Below, piece after piece: positions 16,339 to 24,706 of a stretch of 64,000 bases of DNA. A program made the translations under genes and the position numbers. The stretch is from CAIYZT01 sp031385445 (GTDB lineage Bacteria > Pseudomonadota > Alphaproteobacteria > Rhodobacterales > Rhodobacteraceae): assembly GCA_031385445.1 (NCBI GenBank), contig JANNBM010000056.1:124001-188000 (forward strand), written 5' to 3'. Every line of letters starts with the position of its first letter. Position 1 is the stretch's first letter. A model generated the notes under the pieces. The model made no database searches. It had not been told where the DNA came from and saw only the letters and a program-made list of their open reading frames with translations.

Positions 16339-17146
16339 TCCCACACGGCCGGCACCGCCAAAGATTTTCGCCGTTTCAAATCAAAAAGGGGGCGTTGGAA
16401 AAACCACGTCGGCGATCAACATTGCTGCTGGGCTGGCAGCCGCAGGGGCACGCGTTTTGTTGATTGATCTTGATCCACAGGGGAATGCGTCAACGGGATT
16501 GGGTATTTCGCCGGCCGATCGCAAACTGACGACCTATGACGTTCTGCTTGATGATGCGTCTCTGGCTGAGGCGATCATCGAAACTTCAATTCCGCACCTC
16601 TTCATTTGCCCTGCCAACGCCGACCTGTCGTCTGCCGATGTCGAGATGGTTTCCAACGAAAAACGCAGCTTTTTGCTTCAGGACGCACTTCGTCATAGGG
16701 ATATGGACCGTTTTGACCTCGATTTTGTTCTGATCGATTGCCCGCCTTCGCTGAATCTTCTGACCGTAAACGCCATGATTGCCGCAAATGCCGTTATTGT
16801 GCCCCTTCAGGCTGAGTTTTTCGCGCTTGAAGGGCTGTCGCAGCTGATGTTGACGATTCGGCATATCCGGCAGACGGCCAACCCGGGCTTGCGCATCGAG
16901 GGGGTGCTTATAACGATGTTCGACAGCCGCAACCGTCTTTGTCATCAGGTTGAGGCGGATGCGCGGGCAAATCTGGGTGATATTGTCTTCAAAACGGTGA
17001 TTCCGCGCAATGTCCGCGTCAGTGAGGCGCCGTCTTTCGCCATGTCCGTTCTGCAATACGATCCCGGCTCTAAGGGCGCAGAGGCCTACAGGGCGATTAG
17101 CGTGGAAATTCTTAAGCGAAATCCGATACTTGTGTCGAAGGAGTAA
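16325..17146 (+). CDS. parA: Chromosome partitioning ATPase ParA
   Basis: A 273-residue ParA/Soj ATPase that drives segregation of origin regions together with ParB. The deviant Walker A motif NQKGGVGKTTSAINIAAGLA, Walker A' LLIDLDPQGNASTG and Walker B FVLIDCPPSLNLLTVNAM are intact. No ATG lies near the expected N-terminus. A TTG at 16325 is the best start: it has GGAGG nine bases upstream and gives MNPSDPTRPAPPKIFAVSNQ. This start overlaps the last 14 bases of rsmG. parB begins three bases after the stop. Confidence 0.94.
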   Translation: MNPSDPTRPAPPKIFAVSNQKGGVGKTTSAINIAAGLAAAGARVLLIDLDPQGNASTGLGISPADRKLTTYDVLLDDASLAEAIIETSIPHLFICPANADLSSADVEMVSNEKRSFLLQDALRHRDMDRFDLDFVLIDCPPSLNLLTVNAMIAANAVIVPLQAEFFALEGLSQLMLTIRHIRQTANPGLRIEGVLITMFDSRNRLCHQVEADARANLGDIVFKTVIPRNVRVSEAPSFAMSVLQYDPGSKGAEAYRAISVEILKRNPILVSKE

Positions 17147-17149
17147 CAG

Positions 17150-18055
17150 ATGTCCAAAGGTCCAGAACGCAGAGGTTTGGGGCGCGGCCTGTCCGCGCTT
17201 ATGTCTGACATCAACACATCGGGTGATGTGGCCGGTCAAATCGAAGGGGCCCGCTCTGACTTGCGTGTTCCAATTGAGCGGCTGTTTCCAAACCCGACCC
17301 AACCGCGCCGACGCTTTGATGTCGAGGCTCTTGAATCACTTGCGGCTTCCATCCGGCAAAAAGGCGTCCTTCAGCCGCTTATCGTTCGCAAGAGACCCGA
17401 GAACGCCGAGCAGTTTGAAATCGTTGCGGGGGAGCGGCGCTGGCGTGCGGCGCAAATGGCTAACCTTCACGACGTCCCCGTGCTTATTCGCGATCTGGAT
17501 GACGTGGAAGTTCTGGAAATCGCAATTATTGAAAACATCCAAAGGGCTGACTTGAATGCCATTGAGGAGGCGCAGGGATATCGCCAACTGATCGATCGGT
17601 TTGCGCACACCCAAGAGAAAATAGCCGAAGCCCTCTCAAAGAGTCGAAGCCACATCGCAAACCACCTTCGTTTGCTTAGCCTGCCGGCTGAGGTACAAGA
17701 TATGGTAAGCACGGGACAGCTTTCGGCTGGCCACGCGCGGGCTTTGATCACAAGCACGGATCCAGTTAAGCTTGCCCGTCTTGCCGTGTCCAAGGGGATG
17801 TCGGTTCGTGAGGTGGAACGGTTGGCCAAGGGACTGGCAGGCAATCGCAGCGCCAAGAACCATGGTCCGGAAACCAAAGACGCCGACACGCGCGCGATCG
17901 AGCAAGATCTTAGCGCCGCGTTAAAAATGCCTGTTTCAATCGCCCATACGATTGATGGAAGCGGACAGTTGACCATTCGGTATTACAATCTGGACAACCT
18001 GGATTTGCTTTGTCGTGCTTTGTCCGTCGCCCGCAGGGATGGCGAGCAGAATTAG
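17150..18055 (+). CDS. parB: Chromosome partitioning protein ParB
   Basis: A 301-residue ParB/Spo0J protein, a CTP-dependent clamp that loads at parS and spreads. The N-terminal GLGRGLSALMSD is the ParA-contact motif. The CTP-binding fold shows LESLAASIRQKGVLQPLIVR and the GERRWRAAQMA box; the helix-turn-helix region begins LSKSRSHIANHLRLLSLP. The C-terminal dimerisation region is present. Three perfect parS sites lie within 4 kb. Its stop overlaps that of hemW on the other strand. Confidence 0.96.
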   Translation: MSKGPERRGLGRGLSALMSDINTSGDVAGQIEGARSDLRVPIERLFPNPTQPRRRFDVEALESLAASIRQKGVLQPLIVRKRPENAEQFEIVAGERRWRAAQMANLHDVPVLIRDLDDVEVLEIAIIENIQRADLNAIEEAQGYRQLIDRFAHTQEKIAEALSKSRSHIANHLRLLSLPAEVQDMVSTGQLSAGHARALITSTDPVKLARLAVSKGMSVREVERLAKGLAGNRSAKNHGPETKDADTRAIEQDLSAALKMPVSIAHTIDGSGQLTIRYYNLDNLDLLCRALSVARRDGEQN

Positions 18056-19209
18056 GTGAGGCTTCCCGCGAGATCCCGGATCACGCCGTTTAGGACGAGC
18101 CGCCCTTGAAGCGTCGTCTGCAAACGGTCGCCATCCGTGACAATCAGGCCCAACTCGCTTAAATCGGCGAGGCTTGTCTCAGAGACGGAGTGTCCGGTCG
18201 CGCGCCGGAGATTAATGAGACTTAGGCCGTCAATGGTCCGCAGGCCCATCATCAGCAGCTCTTCGGCCCACTCCATTGGGGACAGCGTTTCGCGCTCGGA
18301 CTCGCCGGGTTGCCCGGCATGAACCTGCGCCAACCACTCACCGGGTGGGCGCGGTGCCTGCGTTGAAATGCGGCGGTTGCCCTTTGTTAGCCTGCCGTGC
18401 GCACCGGGACCGATCCCCAGATAGTCGCCGCCCCGCCAATAGGTCAAATTGTGCCGGGACTCTTGCCCGGGCAGCGCATGATTTGAAACCTCATAGGCGT
18501 TCAAGCCGCGGTTTTTGCAAAGCTCCTGCGTCAGCAGAAAAAGGTCTGCAGAAAGGTCTTCTCCCGGAAGGCCTTGCAAGCCGCCGGCTTTGAACCGTTG
18601 CGCAAAGGCGGTGCCGTCTTCGATGGTCAGTTGATAGAGCGAAAGATGGGAGGCCCCAAGCGAAAGCGCCGTCTTCAACTCGGCCTCCCAATCGCTTAAG
18701 GATTGGTTTTGCCTCGCGTAAATCACGTCAAAGCTGGCCCTTTCAAAGACTGACCGCGCCGCCTCAAAGGCGGTCAGGCCAGCCTCGACGCTGTGAAGTC
18801 TGCCGAGGGCTTTTAGATCGGCATCATTAAGAGCTTGAAATCCCATCGAAACTCGGTTGACCCCGGCATCGCGATACCCCCTGAAGCGGCCAATTTCGAC
18901 CGAACTCGGATTGGCCTCGAGGGTAATTTCGACGTCGTTCATCAGCGAGTATCGGTTGCGGATCGCGGTCATGATGCGATCGACGGTTTCAGGAAACATC
19001 AAAGACGGCGTACCGCCTCCGAAATAGATGCTGGAAACAAGCCTTGGGCCGGTCTCGTCCGCGAGCCGATTTATTTCGATCTCGAAGGCCTGCGCCCAGC
19101 GTGGTTGGTCAACACGTTCCGCCACATGGCTGTTGAAGTCGCAGTAGGGGCACTTCGACTGACAAAATGGCCAATGCAGATAGATGCCAAAGCCGGCCGA
19201 GGTGGTCAT
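18052..19209 (-). CDS. hemW: Heme chaperone HemW (radical SAM, HemN-like)
   Basis: A 385-residue radical SAM protein. The cluster motif CQSKCPYCDF (CX3CX2C) lies close to the N-terminus, after YLHWPF. Further motifs are SIYFGGGTPSLM, EITLEANPSSVE and RVSMGFQALND. HemW proteins bind heme and act as heme chaperones; they lack the extra N-terminal cysteine pattern of true coproporphyrinogen dehydrogenases (HemN), and the length here fits HemW. It is convergent with parB with overlapping stops, and lies 9 bp downstream of the RidA gene on the same strand. Confidence 0.9.
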   Translation of the reverse strand: MTTSAGFGIYLHWPFCQSKCPYCDFNSHVAERVDQPRWAQAFEIEINRLADETGPRLVSSIYFGGGTPSLMFPETVDRIMTAIRNRYSLMNDVEITLEANPSSVEIGRFRGYRDAGVNRVSMGFQALNDADLKALGRLHSVEAGLTAFEAARSVFERASFDVIYARQNQSLSDWEAELKTALSLGASHLSLYQLTIEDGTAFAQRFKAGGLQGLPGEDLSADLFLLTQELCKNRGLNAYEVSNHALPGQESRHNLTYWRGGDYLGIGPGAHGRLTKGNRRISTQAPRPPGEWLAQVHAGQPGESERETLSPMEWAEELLMMGLRTIDGLSLINLRRATGHSVSETSLADLSELGLIVTDGDRLQTTLQGRLVLNGVIRDLAGSLT

Positions 19210-19218
19210 GTCTTGGTC

Positions 19219-19602
19219 CTACTCCCTAAACGCCGTAACTTCGATCTCGATCTTCATCTCTGGCCGAATAAGACCGGCGATCACCATTGTCGCCGCCGGA
19301 CGAATTGCGCCAAGAGCGGCGCCCAGAACCGGGACGATTTGTTCGACCAGCGCGACGTCCGTGACGGTATATTGAACGCGCACGATGTCAGCCATTTCAA
19401 AGCCAGCCTCATGAAGCACGCTTTCGATTGTGCCAAAGCAGGCCCTCGCCTGCTCTGCTGCAGACTCCGAAATTTCCATGGTCGTGTAATCATAGCCGGT
19501 CACGCCGGAAACAAAGCACCAACCACCTTTCACGATGGCTCTGCTGTAACCCATCGTTTTTTCAAACGGGGACCCTGTTGAGATTTGTTTCACGTGAAAC
19601 AT
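19219..19602 (-). CDS. RidA family protein
   Basis: A 127-residue protein of the RidA/YjgF/UK114 family; the founding members hydrolyse reactive enamine/imine intermediates. Motifs are YSRAIVKGGWCFVSGVTG and VQYTVTDVALVEQIVPVLG. The canonical active-site arginine region appears as AIRPAATMVIAGLIRPEMKIEIE, suggesting a RidA subgroup other than the archetype. The N-terminus MFHVKQ is encoded by a parS site. Its start overlaps the 3' end of rdgB by 13 bases. Confidence 0.88.
   Translation of the reverse strand: MFHVKQISTGSPFEKTMGYSRAIVKGGWCFVSGVTGYDYTTMEISESAAEQARACFGTIESVLHEAGFEMADIVRVQYTVTDVALVEQIVPVLGAALGAIRPAATMVIAGLIRPEMKIEIEVTAFRE
19586..19601. promoter_or_regulatory. parS centromere site 3
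   Basis: A third perfect TGTTTCACGTGAAACA. It lies in the overlap of rdgB (last codons and stop) and the RidA gene (first codons), so the same 16 bases are read in two frames plus as a ParB site. It lies 1.5 kb downstream of parB. Confidence 0.93.
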
Positions 19603-20198
19603 CCTTCGATAAGCGCCTGAAACGCGCGACCACGGTGGCTGATGCGATTCTTTTCCCAGCGATCCAGTTCGCCGAACGTCATTTCAAAGCCGTCCGGCTG
19701 AAAAATCGGATCATATCCGTGGCCCTGCGTTCCGCGCCCCGGCCAAACGATTTTCCCAGGCATCACGCCTGCAAAAACCTCGGCCGTCCCGTCAGGCCAA
19801 GCCAAAACCAAAGCGCAGCGAAACTGCGCGCGCCGGGGAAATGGCGCTGAACACGCTTCTAGCGCGCGCCAGGTTCGGTCCATCGCAAGACCAAAGTCTC
19901 TGCCGTTCGGCGTTACCGCCCAGTCGGCGGTATAAACGCCCGGCGCGCCGTTCAATCCATCAATCGTTATCCCGGAATCGTCCGCCAACGCAGGCAATCC
20001 GGTGGCGAAAGCGGCACTAAACGCCTTGATCCGCGCATTTCCTTCAAACGTTGTCTCGGTCTCCGCGGGTTCGGCCAAGCCCAAGGCGCCGGCTCCCAGA
20101 ACCTGAACCGCATAGGGCCGCAGCAGATCCGTCAGCTCCTCAACTTTGCCCGCGTTATGCGTCGCCAGAACCAACTGATTGCCAGAAAACCGCGTCAT
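19590..20198 (-). CDS. rdgB: Non-canonical purine NTP pyrophosphatase RdgB/HAM1
   Basis: A 202-residue enzyme that hydrolyses dITP, XTP and related nucleotides to monophosphates, keeping them out of DNA. Motifs are LVLATHNAGKVEEL near the N-terminus, TFEGNARIKAFSAA, ALADDSGITIDGLNGAPGVY, and the C-terminal MTFGELDRWEKNRISHRGRA. It lies directly downstream of rph (rph stop begins at 20199) and ends inside the RidA gene. The rph-rdgB-hemW order is common in this group. Confidence 0.95.
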   Translation of the reverse strand: MTRFSGNQLVLATHNAGKVEELTDLLRPYAVQVLGAGALGLAEPAETETTFEGNARIKAFSAAFATGLPALADDSGITIDGLNGAPGVYTADWAVTPNGRDFGLAMDRTWRALEACSAPFPRRAQFRCALVLAWPDGTAEVFAGVMPGKIVWPGRGTQGHGYDPIFQPDGFEMTFGELDRWEKNRISHRGRAFQALIEGCFT

Positions 20199-20915
20199 TC
20201 ACCCACCAATGGCCTTCAGCTGCACTGCAACCAAAGCCCGCGACCCCTGTTCGGCCAAAGACATCAGGGCAACCAAGCCATCGCGCGAAAAAGTCGCGCC
20301 TTCCGCCGACATCTGCACTTCAACAAGACGCCCGCGCCCGGTCATCACGAAATTGCCATCCGCCCCGGCCTCTGAATCCTCCGGATAGTCCAGATCCAGC
20401 ACCTCTTGCCCAGCGTAAATGCCGCAAGAAACCGCCGCGACGTGATCGACAATCGGGTCCGATACGATCAGCCCCGATTTCAACAGCTTGTTCGCCGCAA
20501 GCCGCAATGCCACCCAGCCCCCCGTGATCGAGGCGCAGCGCGTCCCGCCATCCGCCTGAATGACATCACAATCGATCACGATCTGCCGCTCACCCAGCGC
20601 AGCCCGGTCAACCCCAGCCCGCAGCGCCCGCCCGATAAGTCGTTGAATTTCTTGCGTTCTTCCGCTCTGCTTGCCAACGGCGGCCTCGCGGCGCGTCCGG
20701 CTGTTGGTCGCACGGGGCAGCATCCCATACTCGGCCGTCACCCAGCCCATCCCCGTCCCCTTCAGAAACGACGGCGCTTTATCTTCGATCGTCGCCGTGC
20801 ACAAAACATGGGTATTGCCCATCTTGATCAGACACGATCCCTCCGCATGATGCATCACGCCCGTTTCAATCGAAACGTCCCGCATCTGATCCAGCTTTCG
20901 CCCCGATGGCCGCAT
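20199..20915 (-). CDS. rph: Ribonuclease PH
   Basis: A 238-residue phosphorolytic 3'-5' exoribonuclease that trims tRNA precursors. It begins MRPSGRKLDQMRDVSIETG and contains GSCLIKMGNTHVLCTATIE, GMLPRATNSRTRRE, GRALRAGVDRAALGERQIVIDCDV and QADGGTRCASITGG, all diagnostic. The start at 20915 gives the standard RNase PH length; the open frame runs further upstream across the divergent hrcA start and is not coding there. It is divergent from hrcA with 115 bp between. Confidence 0.95.
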   Translation of the reverse strand: MRPSGRKLDQMRDVSIETGVMHHAEGSCLIKMGNTHVLCTATIEDKAPSFLKGTGMGWVTAEYGMLPRATNSRTRREAAVGKQSGRTQEIQRLIGRALRAGVDRAALGERQIVIDCDVIQADGGTRCASITGGWVALRLAANKLLKSGLIVSDPIVDHVAAVSCGIYAGQEVLDLDYPEDSEAGADGNFVMTGRGRLVEVQMSAEGATFSRDGLVALMSLAEQGSRALVAVQLKAIGG

Positions 20916-21030
20916 GTTTTGCCCTTTCGCATATTGATGCGTCAGATAGGCTTGACACGGCCCGCGTTGCAACCCCGATTGACGCGGCGGCGCGGCTCTT
21001 CCTAATCTCCGCAAGACGAAGGGCGGGACA

Positions 21031-22101
21031 ATGATCACCAAAACCAACCTGATAGACGAAATGTCCGGCCGTTCGCGCGAAGTGTTCCGCCGCGTGGTAG
21101 AGGCGTATCTGACTTCGGGCGATCCGGTCGGATCCCGCACGCTGACCCGCGATTTTCCGGAAAAACTGTCTGCGGCCACGATTCGAAATGTGATGCAGGA
21201 TCTGGAACATCTTGGCTTGCTCGGCAGCCCGCATGTCTCCGCCGGCCGCGTTCCCACCCATCTGGGCCTGCGGATGTTCGTCGATACCCTGCTGGAGGTT
21301 GGCACCGTTTCCCCGATCGACCGGGAAAAGATCGAGTCCACCGTTGGGAATGAGGATGCCGAAGTTGGCACGCTTCTGGATCAGGTTGGCGCGGCTCTGT
21401 CCGGAATCACCGGCTCGGCCTCGGTTGTGTTGGCCCCCAAGACCGAAGCGCAGATCCGCCATATCGAATTCGTGAACCTTTCGCCGGACCGCGCCCTTGT
21501 TGTGCTGGTGCACAGCGATGGCCACGTCGAAAACCGCATTTTTACGCCGCCGCCGGGGCAAACGCCTGCCTCTCTGCGTGAGGCCGCCAATTTTCTCAAT
21601 TCCTTTGCCGAGGGCCGCACGCTTTCAGAGCTGCGCGTGACGATCAAGGAACAGATCGCGCTTCGGCGGCAGGAAATTGATGGTCTTGCAAGGGCGCTGG
21701 TCGAAAGCGGCACCGCGCTTTGGCAGACGTCAGAGGATAATTCAGAGCGCCTCATCGTGCGCGGCCGCTCGAACCTGATCGAAGGGGTCGGCGAATCGAC
21801 CGATATTCAGATCATCCGACAGCTTTTCGACGACCTTGAACGCAAACGCGACATCGCCGAGTTTCTGGATTTGGCCGAAACCGGCGAAGGCGTGAAGATA
21901 TTTATTGGCTCAGAGAACAAACTATTTTCACTTTCGGGTTCCTCTTTGGTGGTCTCTCCCTATATGAACGCTGATCGAAAGATCATCGGTGCCGTTGGCG
22001 TCATTGGTCCGACGCGGCTGAACTATGGCCGCATCGTTCCAATCGTCGATTTCACCGCCCAGCTTGTCGGCCGCATCGTGTCAGAGCGTGGCAAGCTTTA
22101 A
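21031..22101 (+). CDS. hrcA: Heat-inducible transcription repressor HrcA
   Basis: A 356-residue repressor of groESL/dnaK-type operons that binds the CIRCE element. The N-terminal winged helix carries VVEAYLTSGDPVGSRTL and LSAATIRNVMQDLEHLGLL, followed by SPHVSAGRVPTHLGLRMFVD. The C-terminal part ends with GAVGVIGPTRLNYGRIVPIVDF. The hrcA-grpE pairing is classic. No CIRCE inverted repeat (TTAGCACTC-N9-GAGTGCTAA) was found upstream or elsewhere in the window, so its targets lie elsewhere. Confidence 0.95.
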   Translation: MITKTNLIDEMSGRSREVFRRVVEAYLTSGDPVGSRTLTRDFPEKLSAATIRNVMQDLEHLGLLGSPHVSAGRVPTHLGLRMFVDTLLEVGTVSPIDREKIESTVGNEDAEVGTLLDQVGAALSGITGSASVVLAPKTEAQIRHIEFVNLSPDRALVVLVHSDGHVENRIFTPPPGQTPASLREAANFLNSFAEGRTLSELRVTIKEQIALRRQEIDGLARALVESGTALWQTSEDNSERLIVRGRSNLIEGVGESTDIQIIRQLFDDLERKRDIAEFLDLAETGEGVKIFIGSENKLFSLSGSSLVVSPYMNADRKIIGAVGVIGPTRLNYGRIVPIVDFTAQLVGRIVSERGKL

Positions 22102-22124
22102 GCAGGACGAGACGGGATTTTAGG

Positions 22125-22655
22125 ATGACGCAGGAAAATATGGCTCCCGAAGATTTTGGGCCCGAAATGGCCGACGAATTCGCTTTGGCCGAAGAGATTC
22201 TGGCCTTGCGCGCAGAGCGCGATGATATGCGCGACCGTTTTATGCGGGCACTCGCCGAATCCGAAAACGTGCGCAAGCGGGGCGAGCGGGATCGGCGCGA
22301 GGCAGAGCAATACGGCAGCACGCGCCTTGCCCGTGATCTGTTGCCGGTTTTCGACAATCTCAAGCGCGCGCTTGATTCGGCAAGTGATCAAGCGGGCGTT
22401 CAGTCTGCCGCATTGATCGAAGGCGTCGAGCTTACCCTGCGTGAGCTGACTGCAGCCATGACCAAGCACGGCGTAAAACCCATTTCTCCTGTCATTGGCG
22501 AGGTTTTTGACCCCCAGTTGCACCAGGCGATGTTCGAGGCGGCCTTGCCCGGCACCAAGGCCGGTGAGATCATTCAGGTGATGACAGAAGGCTTCATGCT
22601 GCATGACCGGTTGCTGCGCCCGGCGCAGGTCGGGGTTTCGTCTCTGGTCGGTTAA
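22125..22655 (+). CDS. grpE: Nucleotide exchange factor GrpE
   Basis: A 176-residue cochaperone that exchanges ADP for ATP on DnaK. An N-terminal long helix (EEILALRAERDDMRDRF, RALAESENVRKRGERD) leads into the LARDLLPVFDNLKRALD segment. The C-terminal beta-domain reads KPISPVIGEVFDPQLHQAMF and ends with HDRLLRPAQVGVSSLV. It lies 23 bp after hrcA, in the same operon. Its stop overlaps that of the convergent glycosyltransferase gene. Confidence 0.94.
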   Translation: MTQENMAPEDFGPEMADEFALAEEILALRAERDDMRDRFMRALAESENVRKRGERDRREAEQYGSTRLARDLLPVFDNLKRALDSASDQAGVQSAALIEGVELTLRELTAAMTKHGVKPISPVIGEVFDPQLHQAMFEAALPGTKAGEIIQVMTEGFMLHDRLLRPAQVGVSSLVG

Positions 22656-23761
22656 GGACGGCCAGCCAAAATCAGATCAACGAGCGCGTTAACCTTCACA
22701 GCCCAGGCGCCAGGTGAAAACTGGCGCGCCCAGGCGTGATGGGTCCGCCCCGCATACTTGACCGGGTCGGACCTAAAAGTTGCGGTGATCCGGTCAATCG
22801 TCGTCGCAGTTTGCGTCAGATCCTCTGTAACCTCGCCAAACAGGGGATGCAGCCCCGCAATCAGCGCGGTCCCGCCAACCGGCGTAGAAAAAACCGGCAA
22901 GCCCATCTCCATCGCCTCGATCATCGAAATCGACAGGCCCTCATAGCGGGAGGTCACCAACACTCCGTCCGCCTGCGACAGCGCGCCCCTGACATCTGCC
23001 GTATCCCCGCAAAACCGAACCCGCGCCAGCGCTGCGTTGCCGATGATCCGACCGAATCGTTGCCGCAGCGCAGGCGCGTCTGTGCCCATCCCATAAAGGT
23101 TCAAGCAAAAATCGGGGGGCAGCGCCGCAAAAACCCGTGCCGCGCGGTCCAGGTTCTTCTGTCCCGAATCCCGCGTCAGCATCGCCAATTGCCTAGGCCC
23201 GGATCGCTCGCCCTGGGGGGCGGCAAACCCGCCCAGCCACGAACAATTCGGCAAAACATGGGTCCGATGGCCCTGCACAGCCCCCGCCATCGACTGCCGG
23301 TCCTCGTCGGTCAGAAAGACAACATCATGTTGCCGCGAAACGTAAAGGCTGGTCGCGTCAATCAGTTTGGAAACCAAAGATTTAACCGCCCCATGCCCCG
23401 GCCCATAAGGCGCGCCGTGATAGGTCACCATCAGCCGCCCGGCCCCTTGCGCGCGCATCACCAGGCGGCAAAGTGGAACACTCATCCTCGCGTGAGCCCA
23501 CACCAGGTCCGGCTTTGTCCGCGTCAGCGCCGCCGAAAGCCCCCGCAGCGCCCCAATCGCCGCGAGCGGATTGATTGAGGTTGCCAGACCCGGCACCTGC
23601 ACATGCTGCGCCGCAAACCCGTATCCTCCGCGATCCACATCGGAAATCACCGTCACATCGGCGCGTTCTTTCAGCACGTCATAAAGGTGCGAGATGTGGC
23701 GCGGCACACCCGAACGCCCACCGTCCCCGCCGACCAAAACGATCCTCGTCCGCACAGTCAT
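22652..23761 (-). CDS. Glycosyltransferase family 4 protein
   Basis: A 369-residue retaining GT-B glycosyltransferase. The N-terminal domain has a glycine-rich LVGGDGGRSGVPRHI. The C-terminal domain carries the nucleotide-sugar motif VTSRYEGLSISMIEAMEMGLP with the EX7E glutamates. There is no signal peptide or membrane helix, so it likely acts on the cytoplasmic face of the inner membrane, transferring sugars to lipid-linked glycans. It lies 3 bp downstream of a GT2 gene on the same strand, downstream of mutS. Donor and acceptor are unknown. Confidence 0.85.
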   Translation of the reverse strand: MTVRTRIVLVGGDGGRSGVPRHISHLYDVLKERADVTVISDVDRGGYGFAAQHVQVPGLATSINPLAAIGALRGLSAALTRTKPDLVWAHARMSVPLCRLVMRAQGAGRLMVTYHGAPYGPGHGAVKSLVSKLIDATSLYVSRQHDVVFLTDEDRQSMAGAVQGHRTHVLPNCSWLGGFAAPQGERSGPRQLAMLTRDSGQKNLDRAARVFAALPPDFCLNLYGMGTDAPALRQRFGRIIGNAALARVRFCGDTADVRGALSQADGVLVTSRYEGLSISMIEAMEMGLPVFSTPVGGTALIAGLHPLFGEVTEDLTQTATTIDRITATFRSDPVKYAGRTHHAWARQFSPGAWAVKVNALVDLILAGRP

Positions 23762-23764
23762 GGG

Positions 23765-24706
23765 TTAAACCCGCCCCAACAAAAGCAGCAGCTTCATCAC
23801 CAAATCCTCGGCGCGGCGTTGCCGATAGATCCCGATCCAACGGATCACCTTTGGCCTTTGCCAAACCCAAATGTCCCGCAAAGACAGCAGCGCCGCCACC
23901 CGCGCCTTCTGTTCCGGCAACAGCCCCGCGCTGCTTGTCAAAGCCAAAGCCTGAAGGCGCAGAGAGGCCGCATACCCGCCCCCAAAAGCCCGGAAAATCC
24001 GACTTAAACCCCGCCCCTTCGCCTGCCCGCTGCCAACCACATTTCCTGCGTGCTGCCGATACCGCAGCCCCGGCACCGGATCGAACATGATCCGCCCACC
24101 CGCCGCCGCGATCACCTGATAGGCCCACCAATCATGAAACCCCGCCTCTACCACCGCCCGGTTCGCCGCCCCCCCAATCGCCCGCCGCAAAAGCGCCGCC
24201 GCCGCCGCGTTCATCACAATCCCATTGCCCGAAAAAGCATTCTCCGCCAGCGCATGCCCAAACCCCAGATCACGGCGCGGCAAGGGCGTAAGCGCCTCAC
24301 CTTCTCCGGCCGCATCCGCGATCACTGCCCGGCAGCCATACAGGGCCGCACCATCGGCCCGCCCGATCATCGCCACCGCACGTTCCAGCTTTTCAGACAG
24401 CCAAACATCATCCTGATCGCAAAACGCGATGGAACCATCGTCATCGCAAGTCGTCTCCAGCAACGATAGGAAATTCGCCGTCGCGCCCCGCATCGGACTC
24501 TTGGAAACCAAGACGTTTCCGGCGCCCGGATCAGCCAAAAACGTCTCTAACAGGCTTAAAGTGCCATCAGTTGACCCATCATCACTGACCCTCAATCGCC
24601 AATTCCGATGCGATTGGCCCTTGATCGAAGCAAGCTGATCGCCCAAAAACGCCGCTCCATTGAATGTCGCCATCAAAATCGTGACCAAAGGCGCGGTCCC
24701 GGTCAC
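23765..24706 (-). CDS. Glycosyltransferase family 2 protein
   Basis: A 313-residue inverting GT-A enzyme. It shows VTILMATFNGAAFLGDQLASI at the N-terminus, VSDDGSTDGTL, and the DxD region IAFCDQDDVWLSEKLERA, the pattern of rhamnosyltransferase-like GT2 enzymes. A later SGNGIVMNAAAA and HDWWAYQVIAAAGG complete the family look. It overlaps the mutS stop by four bases and is followed at once by the GT4 gene. The two probably act in one surface glycan pathway; the sugars are unknown. Confidence 0.87.
   Translation of the reverse strand: MTGTAPLVTILMATFNGAAFLGDQLASIKGQSHRNWRLRVSDDGSTDGTLSLLETFLADPGAGNVLVSKSPMRGATANFLSLLETTCDDDGSIAFCDQDDVWLSEKLERAVAMIGRADGAALYGCRAVIADAAGEGEALTPLPRRDLGFGHALAENAFSGNGIVMNAAAAALLRRAIGGAANRAVVEAGFHDWWAYQVIAAAGGRIMFDPVPGLRYRQHAGNVVGSGQAKGRGLSRIFRAFGGGYAASLRLQALALTSSAGLLPEQKARVAALLSLRDIWVWQRPKVIRWIGIYRQRRAEDLVMKLLLLLGRV

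Noticed and set aside
20916..21030. CIRCE element in front of hrcA
   Set aside because: Neither TTAGCACTC nor its complement is present in the gap. A TTGACA at 20952 has no convincing -10 at the right distance, so no promoter was called.
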